From: JAEELC01 sp963605425
GTDB taxonomy: Bacteria; Bacillota_I; Bacilli_A; Acholeplasmatales; Anaeroplasmataceae
DNA: 6,494 nt
Assembly (NCBI GenBank): GCA_963605425.1
Contig: CAVCUQ010000061.1
Location: forward strand, 1 to 6,494
Reading direction: 5' to 3'
Below are positions 1 to 4,701 of this stretch, in pieces. The notes under the pieces were generated by a model that made no database searches, was not told where the DNA came from, and saw only the letters and a list, made by a program, of their open reading frames with translations. The translations under genes were made by a program, and so were the position numbers. How positions within the stretch are numbered: position 1 is the stretch's first letter; each line of letters starts with the position of its first letter.

Positions 1-227
1 GAAAAATGGTCATAAATTAGGGTTTTAGCCCACCCTGTATATCAAATGTGCTTACATCTAATATTGAGAAAAATCAATTCAATATTTTCGAATATGAAAT
101 AGATAAGGAGATAGCTTACGAATTTTGTTTTATAATTCCCAAAGAAAAAAATAACCACAAATATAATGATGTTGGTATATCTTTCTTTATATTTAATAGT
201 TATTCACTTGTTTATAAATTTAATTAA
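1..227 (+). pseudogene. 3' end of an unrecognised gene, possibly frameshifted
   Basis: A reading frame with no stop runs from 21 to the TAA at 225-227 (68 codons), long for DNA this AT-rich. It reads like protein: charged stretches (NIFEYEIDKE, IIPKEKNNHK) followed by a hydrophobic, aromatic end (GISFFIFNSYSLVYKFN). It has no good start: the only candidate is a GTG at 48 without a ribosome binding site. The frame is closed upstream by TAG at 18-20. In the next frame, positions 2-25 read KNGHKLGF and then hit TAG at 26-28. Removing one T from the TTTT run at 23-26 would join the two parts as KLGF-SPPCISNV. I infer a C-terminal gene fragment with a one-base insertion, either a real pseudogene or a sequencing error. 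I do not recognise the family. Chance openness of the frame cannot be excluded. Confidence 0.4.
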
Positions 228-356
228 AGATTCATGAGAGATAATATTGCTATCATCAATAAATAGTTGAAAAGATAAAATCATTGCATAAAAACAATGT
301 AAGTAATATGATAATTTTGAAAAACAAATTAATTATATTTAATACTAAAATTAAAA
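228..356. other. AT-rich intergenic stretch, nothing recognised
   Basis: Between the end of the fragment at 227 and the terminator hairpin at 357 I see no open frame, ribosome binding site or strong promoter. The only symmetry is a 5-bp inverted repeat, CATTG at 282-286 and CAATG at 295-299, without a T-run. Confidence 0.5.
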
Positions 357-390
357 ATACAAGGCTAATACTAACCTTGTATATTTTTTT
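350..390. terminator. Bidirectional hairpin terminator overlapping a stop codon
   Basis: ATACAAGG (357-364) and CCTTGTAT (375-382) form a perfect 8-bp stem with a 10-nt loop. Read on the minus strand, the hairpin starts inside the last codons of the membrane-protein gene, carries its TAG (373-371) in the loop, and is followed by a U-rich tract (complement of AAAATTAAAAAT, 347-358). Read on the plus strand it is followed by seven T (384-390), so it could also stop transcription coming from the fragment at 1-227. The stem is weak in GC, which is usual for this genome. Confidence 0.6.
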
Positions 391-1780
391 CTTTAGTTTT
401 ATCTTTTTTCTCTAAAGGGAATAAATATTTTAAATTAGGGTCATCTTTAATTTCACCTTCAAATACTATTAAACCGTAGATGAAGAATAACATAAATGTA
501 ATTTCAAGATATGAATTATCAAGCATACCATATAGTCCTGGGAATAGTAAGAAGTTGAAGAATATAAATTTCTTAAAATCCATTTTATAGAATACACGAG
601 AATATTTTTCAACTAAATGATATAAAAGACAAATAAATCCAAATAAACCTGAAACAGCAAGTGATTCAACAAATGTATTGTGGCAGTATTGATAAGATGG
701 GAAAGTAACAGAAACATTCCAACCCATCGGAGCTATGATACCAATACCAAATAGTTGATTACTTGAGAAGACTTTAAGGCCTGAGTTCCAAATATATGTT
801 CGATTGAATAAGGTATTAAGCTGAAGATAAATACTAAAATCAAATCCTAACACACTAAGTATTATTAAACCTATTACGCCAACGGCTACTAGAGCACCTA
901 CGAGAATAAGGATAATCTTTCTATATTCTTTGAAGTAATAAATTAAACCAATAATTATAACGATAGATCCAATTAAAGCAGCTAGGATTCCACCTTTACA
1001 TACAAGGAATACTAATATTCCCATTTGCACTATATAAGCAATAATATAATACCAATTCTTTTTTAAGTTTAAAAATGCTTTATATATACTTAGCGGCATG
1101 CACATTAGAATTATCATACCAACTGCGTTATGAATCCCCCAGCCTAAATCTACACATTTATTTTGAATACAGTATAAAGGAGAATAACCGTTTCTTATCA
1201 TAAAGAATATTAATTCAAAGATAATTAATATAGTAAGATATAGAGAATCATCTACTAGTTTTTCTAGTGTTCCACTTGTTGTAGAAGTAAAATAAATAAT
1301 TCCATAAACAATTAATGCAAATCCTACAAGAAGAAGAGGAGTAAACCACCAGTAATAACATAATGTAGTATAAGCATCATTTGTTCTTGAAAACATACCA
1401 CCAAGTGATAAACCTAAGAAATAGATAGCTAGTCCTATTGTAAATTTACCTAGTTTTAATGTAGGTTTATATAATCTTTTGTTGATTGCTATACCTATAA
1501 TTAAAAATATAATAGGTATAAACCAACTTATCATTTGAATATAATCATTTTCAAATCTAACTTTGCAAATAGTAAAAGGTTCAAGCAAAAAGAATAGAAG
1601 TGCTATTGATGTATCCTTGCTTGAAATAAGCATTAATAGTAATATTATTCCATATATTGTATACATTACAAAGTTAACAGGTGGATTTCCATAGGCTGAT
1701 ACTATGTAACACAAAAATGTAAATATTGTTAGAATCGGTTTTATATATTTATAATTAATAATAGAATTTAATTTATTCAT
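371..1780 (-). CDS. O-antigen ligase/polymerase (Wzy_C) family membrane protein
   Basis: A 469-residue polytopic membrane protein with about ten or more hydrophobic segments. Near residues 327-380 it has the family's hallmarks: RTYIWNSGLKVF, then LFGIGI, a long outward loop, and CHNTFVESLAVSGLFG. This matches the Wzy_C/WaaL pattern, with the conserved Arg (R327) and His (H367) flanking the large external loop. An earlier CKGGILAAL (about 261-269) corresponds to the family's S-R/K-G segment. Known members polymerise lipid-linked repeat units or transfer finished glycans to an acceptor at the outer face of the membrane; in monoderms they serve capsule, teichuronic acid or other wall glycans. 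The exact role is not readable here. I chose the ATG at 1780 over the one at 1804 because AAAGAGGAT (1795-1787) sits 7 nt before it, while the upstream ATG has no ribosome binding site. The tail after the last helix is lysine-rich (KKDKTKEK) and probably cytoplasmic. The gene stands alone, with no glycosyltransferase or flippase in the window. Confidence 0.85.
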   Translation of the reverse strand: MNKLNSIINYKYIKPILTIFTFLCYIVSAYGNPPVNFVMYTIYGIILLLMLISSKDTSIALLFFLLEPFTICKVRFENDYIQMISWFIPIIFLIIGIAINKRLYKPTLKLGKFTIGLAIYFLGLSLGGMFSRTNDAYTTLCYYWWFTPLLLVGFALIVYGIIYFTSTTSGTLEKLVDDSLYLTILIIFELIFFMIRNGYSPLYCIQNKCVDLGWGIHNAVGMIILMCMPLSIYKAFLNLKKNWYYIIAYIVQMGILVFLVCKGGILAALIGSIVIIIGLIYYFKEYRKIILILVGALVAVGVIGLIILSVLGFDFSIYLQLNTLFNRTYIWNSGLKVFSSNQLFGIGIIAPMGWNVSVTFPSYQYCHNTFVESLAVSGLFGFICLLYHLVEKYSRVFYKMDFKKFIFFNFLLFPGLYGMLDNSYLEITFMLFFIYGLIVFEGEIKDDPNLKYLFPLEKKDKTKEKNIQG

Positions 1781-1786
1781 ACTAAA

Positions 1787-1795
1787 ATCCTCTTT
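1787..1795 (-). promoter_or_regulatory. Ribosome binding site deciding the start of the Wzy_C gene
   Basis: The minus strand reads AAAGAGGAT, then six bases, then the ATG at 1780-1778. This moves the start eight codons downstream of the longest open frame (ATG at 1804), which has only AT-rich sequence before it. Confidence 0.7.
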
Positions 1796-1810
1796 AAAAA
1801 ACATATGTAT

Positions 1811-1816
1811 ATTATA
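1811..1816 (-). promoter_or_regulatory. Possible -10 box of the Wzy_C gene
   Basis: The minus strand carries a perfect TATAAT here. Transcription would begin near 1804, giving a leader of about 24 nt that contains the ribosome binding site and supports the start at 1780. The matching -35 position reads TATCTT, a poor match, and TATAAT-like strings are common in such AT-rich DNA, so this is tentative. Confidence 0.35.
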
Positions 1817-1903
1817 TATTAATTTAAATTAATAAGATAGATTAAAAAAACTTTTAGTTTGCTTAAATGTATACGCTTTCTTATAAAATGTTTAAATTTT
1901 TAC

Positions 1904-1931
1904 TTGATTTAAAAAAATAATTGACTATAAT
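1904..1931 (+). promoter_or_regulatory. Sigma-A-type promoter of the T-box/ABC importer operon
   Basis: TTGATT (1904-1909), a 16-nt spacer and a perfect TATAAT (1926-1931) form a good housekeeping promoter. Transcription would start near 1938, about ten bases before T-box stem I, as expected for a T-box leader. The 5' untranslated region is then roughly 315 nt, almost all of it riboswitch. Confidence 0.7.
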
Positions 1932-1948
1932 GATTAACATAATAGCAA

Positions 1949-2201
1949 TGAAAAGAAGTAGTAATTAAATGAAACTTTAAAGCGAGCTGTAGTAGGTGTG
2001 AGTATGGCATTGTATAATTTAGTGAACGTCTCTTGGAGCTGATATCCGAAAAAGTAAGGATTATCCGGGTTCGCCCGTCAAAGCGTCTGAGTTTGATAGA
2101 ACTCATAGAGTACTTATTAAAGTGATTTAGTAAGTGACTAAGGTGGCACCGCGATTATTTCGCCCTTAGACTTTATTTTAAAGAGGTTTAAGGGCTTTTT
2201 T
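1949..2201 (+). promoter_or_regulatory. T-box riboswitch, probably arginine-specific (CGU specifier)
   Basis: All standard T-box parts are visible. Stem I spans about 1953-2034: AAGA/TCTT at the base, the specifier loop with AGUA (1960-1963) facing GAA (2024-2026), a middle helix (1964-1970 with 2017-2023), AGCGAG (1981-1986), a 6-bp helix (1986-1991 with 2003-2008) and the apical GGUGUGAG (1995-2002). Stem II is a small hairpin with its own GAA/AGUA S-turn (2048-2057). The stem IIA/B element has CGGG-UUCG-CCCG (2065-2076). Two further hairpins follow (2088-2105 and 2112-2135). The T-box sequence AAGGTGGCACCGCG lies at 2140-2153. The antiterminator pairs CTAAGG (2138-2143) with CCTTAG (2164-2169) and GCG with CGC, leaving the 7-nt bulge UGGCACC. 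The codon directly after the S-turn GAA is CGU (2027-2029), so uncharged tRNA-Arg is the likely signal. UGGC demands a tRNA with G73. AAC (Asn, 2025-2027) is the rival reading. Confidence 0.93.
2162..2201 (+). terminator. T-box regulated intrinsic terminator
   Basis: GCCCTTA (2162-2168) pairs with TAAGGGC (2189-2195), with an inner CTTT/AAAG pairing (2171-2174 with 2180-2183), and is followed by six T (2196-2201). The 5' arm shares CGCCCTTAG with the antiterminator's 3' arm, so the two structures exclude each other: charged tRNA leaves the terminator formed, uncharged tRNA favours read-through. Confidence 0.9.
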
Positions 2202-2213
2202 ATATTTTAAAAG

Positions 2214-2242
2214 CTCTTAATCTGAAAGTTTCGATTAGGAGG
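2214..2242 (+). promoter_or_regulatory. Hairpin that can mask the ribosome binding site
   Basis: CTCTTAATC (2214-2222) can pair with GATTAGGAG (2233-2241): nine consecutive pairs, one of them G-U, closing a 10-nt loop. The 3' arm contains most of the AGGAGG site (2237-2242) of the substrate-binding protein gene, whose ATG is at 2254. If it forms, it would lower translation of the first gene after read-through. It could equally be a passive structure; nothing in the sequence shows what would open it. Confidence 0.45.
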
Positions 2243-2253
2243 ATTTTTATATT

Positions 2254-3054
2254 ATGAAACTAAAAACATTATCAACATTAACTTTAGCACTAGGGGTAGC
2301 AACAATTAGTGCAAATCTTACAAGCTGCTCAAACGATTCTGCAAATGAATTAGTTATGGCTACAGAAGCTTCTTTTGAACCATTTGAATCTCTAGATGAA
2401 AATGGAAACTTTGTCGGTATCGATATTGAAATAGCTAAGAGCTTTGCAGAAAAACAAGGTAAAAAATTAACTATCAACAATATTGAATTTGATGCAATCT
2501 TACCAGCTATTCAAACAGGTAAGGCTGACTTTGCAGCTGCAGGTATGACTGTAACTGAAGACAGAAAACAAACTGTTGACTTCACTGATACTTATTATTC
2601 AGCTAGCCAAGTTGTAATCGTTAAGAAGAATTCTACTTATGCTAGTATGACTACTAAAGCAGAAATTGAAACAGCTTTAAACCAAAACGGTATTAAGATT
2701 GGTTGTCAATCAGGTACTACTGGTAATTCATACATTGTAGGAGATGAAGGTATGGATTTTGCTGGCTTAAAGAATGCAACATGCACACCATATTCTACAG
2801 GATATCTTGCTTGTCAATCTTTAAAAAATGGTCAAATTGACGCTATTATCATTGATAATGAACCAGCTAAATTATATTTAAAGAATTATTCAGATCTTAT
2901 GATTTTACCTAATGTTGTATTAACTGAAGAAGAATATGCAATGGCTGTTAAAAAAGGTAATACTGAATTATTAGAAAAGTTAAATTCATTTATTAAAACA
3001 ATTAAAGAAGATGGCACATTAAAGAAAATTATCGATAATAATTTAGGTGCTTAA
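2254..3054 (+). CDS. Amino-acid ABC transporter substrate-binding lipoprotein (SBP_bac_3)
   Basis: A 266-residue extracellular binding protein for a polar amino acid, first component of the importer. A lipoprotein signal peptide is clear: MKLK, a hydrophobic stretch, then LTSC with the lipidated Cys at 25, so the mature protein is tethered to the membrane outer face. The family 3 fold is seen in EASFEPFES (38-46), GIDIEIAKSFA (55-65), AAGMTVTEDRKQTVDF (95-110, with R104 at the position that binds the ligand carboxylate), GCQSGTTG (150-157) and IIIDNEPA (198-205, with D201 at the position that binds the ligand amino group). E38 aligns with an acidic residue that touches the ligand side chain in related proteins, which suits arginine but is not diagnostic. 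The ligand call rests mainly on the arginine-type T-box upstream. Start: AGGAGG at 2237-2242 lies 11 nt before the ATG. The mature protein has three further cysteines (151, 177, 187), a little unusual for an exported Gram-positive protein. Confidence 0.93.
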   Translation: MKLKTLSTLTLALGVATISANLTSCSNDSANELVMATEASFEPFESLDENGNFVGIDIEIAKSFAEKQGKKLTINNIEFDAILPAIQTGKADFAAAGMTVTEDRKQTVDFTDTYYSASQVVIVKKNSTYASMTTKAEIETALNQNGIKIGCQSGTTGNSYIVGDEGMDFAGLKNATCTPYSTGYLACQSLKNGQIDAIIIDNEPAKLYLKNYSDLMILPNVVLTEEEYAMAVKKGNTELLEKLNSFIKTIKEDGTLKKIIDNNLGA

Positions 3055-3077
3055 TCTATTTTAGAGGTGATTAAATA

Positions 3078-3887
3078 ATGAAGACGAAAAGTAAATTAAC
3101 CAAAATTAAAGAATTAATCTATAATCCTAAATTTATTACTATTTTAATGGTTGTAGTTATTTGTTTAATACTTTTAATTTGTTTTGGTGTTAATTATAAC
3201 GCAATATCTGATAGATACTTAAAAACATTTAAATCTGAAAAACAATATAATATGATTTTAAGTGGTTTAGGTAATACTCTTCTTATTACTTTACTAGCCT
3301 TTGTTATGGGTATTGCTTTAGGTATCTTAACTTGCTTAATTCAAAATATTAAATCAAATAATCCTTTTGTTGTAATACTTAAAAATATATCTAGATTATA
3401 TGTGGCTATATTTAGAGGAACACCAATGGTTGTTCAATTACTTATTATTTACTTTGTAATCTTTTCCACTTCAAGAATTAATCCCCTTTATGTAGCTGTT
3501 ATTTCTTTTGGTTTTAATTCTGGTGCCTACGTATCTGAAATTATCAGAGGTGGAATTAATGCAGTTCCTTATGGACAAGTTGAAGCAGGTAGAAGTCTTG
3601 GTCTATCTTACTCTCAAGTTATGTTTAAAGTAGTAATTCCACAAGCCTTACGTAATTGTCTTCCTTCTCTTGGAAATGAATTAATTACTTTAATAAAGGA
3701 AACATCTATTGTATCATTTATAGGAGCTACTGATTTAACTAAGGCTTTCCAAAATGTAGCTTTAATATCTTATGATTATATGCTTATTTATGTAATGATG
3801 GGAATCTTATATTTTATCTTAGTTTTAATTGCAACAAAACTTATCAAATTAGTTGAAAGGAAGATGATGAAACATGCTAGAGGTTAA
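3078..3887 (+). CDS. Amino-acid ABC transporter permease (HisMQ/GlnP family)
   Basis: A 269-residue integral membrane subunit forming the import channel, probably as a homodimer because no second permease is present. An N-terminal helix (about 19-38) and a short outside loop precede the conserved core. The family's start signature, GLGNTLLIT, lies at 63-71 and the RGTP motif at 113-116. The cytoplasmic EAA loop runs from E169 to A190 (EAGRSLGLS ... VIPQA) and is the docking site for the ATPase. Further helices lie near 117-131, 136-155 and 232-254. The gene begins 23 nt after the binding-protein stop, with AGAGGTGA (3063-3070) 7 nt before its ATG. Its last 14 bases overlap the ATPase gene, so the two are probably translated together. 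Substrate choice is set mostly by the binding protein; arginine or asparagine is inferred from the leader. Confidence 0.93.
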   Translation: MKTKSKLTKIKELIYNPKFITILMVVVICLILLICFGVNYNAISDRYLKTFKSEKQYNMILSGLGNTLLITLLAFVMGIALGILTCLIQNIKSNNPFVVILKNISRLYVAIFRGTPMVVQLLIIYFVIFSTSRINPLYVAVISFGFNSGAYVSEIIRGGINAVPYGQVEAGRSLGLSYSQVMFKVVIPQALRNCLPSLGNELITLIKETSIVSFIGATDLTKAFQNVALISYDYMLIYVMMGILYFILVLIATKLIKLVERKMMKHARG

Positions 3888-4602
3888 TAATATAACTGTT
3901 AAATTTAAAGATAATATTATTCTTGAAAATGTTTCACTTACAATCAATTCTGGTGAAGTTGTATCTATTATTGGTCCATCAGGTTCAGGTAAATCAACAC
4001 TTATTAGAAGTATGAATCATCTTGTTGTGCCTGTATCTGGTTCAATTAGTTTTGAAGGTGAAGAAAAAACTGAAAAAAATATCAATAAAATGAGAGAACA
4101 TATTGGTATGGTTTTCCAACAATTTGAATTATTTCCTCATTTAACTGTACTTGAAAACATGACTTTAGCTCCTGTTTTACTTAAAAAGATGACTAAAGAA
4201 GAAGCTAAAACAAAAGCTTTAGAACTACTTGAAAGAGTAAATCTACTTGATAAAAAAGATGCTTATCCTCTAAGTTTATCAGGTGGTCAAAAACAAAGAA
4301 TTGCAATTGTAAGAAGTTTAATTTTAAACCCTGAAATCATGTTATTTGATGAACCTACATCAGCTCTTGACCCAGAAATGGTTAAAGAAGTACTTGATGT
4401 TATCAAAGAACTTGCTTTAAGTGGTATGACTATCTGTATTGTAACTCATGAACTTGGTTTTGCAAAAGAAGTTTCATCTCGTGTACTTTTTGTAGATCAA
4501 AAACAAATATTAGCCGATGGAACTCCTGAAGAAGTTTTAGTACATCCTACTAATCCTAGAATTCAAGATTTCCTTGAAAAAGTTGAATCATTCCATATGT
4601 AA
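3874..4602 (+). CDS. Amino-acid ABC transporter ATP-binding protein (GlnQ/ArtM type)
   Basis: A 242-residue cytoplasmic ATPase of normal length for the polar amino-acid uptake group; it dimerises under the permease and powers import. All motifs are intact: Walker A GPSGSGKST (34-42), Q-loop FQQFELFPH (81-89, typical of this group), signature LSGGQKQR (135-142), Walker B IMLFDEP (155-161, catalytic E160), D-loop SALD (163-166) and switch His in THE (H192). The stretch after the signature reads IAIVRSL, where most relatives have VAIARAL; this is a mild variation and not inactivating. The ATG at 3874 lies inside the permease gene (14-bp overlap, different frame) and is preceded by AAAGGA at 3856-3861. 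It is the last gene before the terminator at 4611. Confidence 0.95.
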   Translation: MLEVNNITVKFKDNIILENVSLTINSGEVVSIIGPSGSGKSTLIRSMNHLVVPVSGSISFEGEEKTEKNINKMREHIGMVFQQFELFPHLTVLENMTLAPVLLKKMTKEEAKTKALELLERVNLLDKKDAYPLSLSGGQKQRIAIVRSLILNPEIMLFDEPTSALDPEMVKEVLDVIKELALSGMTICIVTHELGFAKEVSSRVLFVDQKQILADGTPEEVLVHPTNPRIQDFLEKVESFHM

Positions 4603-4610
4603 ATTAATTA

Positions 4611-4648
4611 AGCTTTAAGATTCTTATATGTCTTAAAGCTTTTATTTT
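4611..4648 (+). terminator. Intrinsic terminator of the importer operon
   Basis: AGCTTTAAGA (4611-4620) and TCTTAAAGCT (4631-4640) form a perfect 10-bp stem with a 10-nt loop, followed by TTTATTTT. It begins 8 nt after the ATPase stop. The stem has only three G-C pairs, but placement and U-tract make the call good. Confidence 0.8.
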
Positions 4649-4675
4649 GTATTTTAGGACAATTATTGTTATAAT
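4647..4675 (+). promoter_or_regulatory. Extended -10 promoter of the DXS-like gene
   Basis: TTGTAT (4647-4652), a 17-nt spacer and TATAAT (4670-4675) preceded by TG plus one base (4667-4669) make a full extended -10 promoter. Transcription would start near 4682, leaving a leader of about 20 nt with AGGAGG at 4689-4694, 7 nt before the ATG at 4702. The leader is too short for a riboswitch. The -35 box overlaps the U-tract of the preceding terminator, so the DXS-like gene is likely an independent unit. Confidence 0.75.
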
Positions 4676-4701
4676 TTAATTAATTTTTAGGAGGTTTTAC
4701 T

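Noticed and set aside
282..299. CATTG/CAATG inverted repeat as a terminator for the fragment at 1-227
   Set aside because: Only 5 bp and no T-run; the stronger hairpin at 357-382 can serve that role.
1781..1804. ATG at 1804 as the start of the Wzy_C gene
   Set aside because: No ribosome binding site precedes it and the likely transcription start is at about the same position; the ATG at 1780 has a well-placed AGAGGA.
1921..1949. TTGACT at 1921 as the -35 box of the operon promoter
   Set aside because: At 17 nt downstream there is no -10 box, whereas the overlapping TATAAT at 1926-1931 pairs well with TTGATT at 1904-1909.
1909..2106. 65-codon minus-strand open frame
   Set aside because: It is antisense to the promoter and T-box stems, has no ribosome binding site, and its translation reflects the structured RNA sequence, not a protein.
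2247..2480. 77-codon minus-strand open frame
   Set aside because: It is a shadow of the substrate-binding protein gene on the other strand, whose lipobox and family motifs are clear.
4603..4701. TPP riboswitch or other leader RNA before the DXS-like gene
   Set aside because: The predicted leader is only about 20 nt and none of the conserved TPP riboswitch sequence is present; the 99-nt gap is taken up by terminator and promoter.
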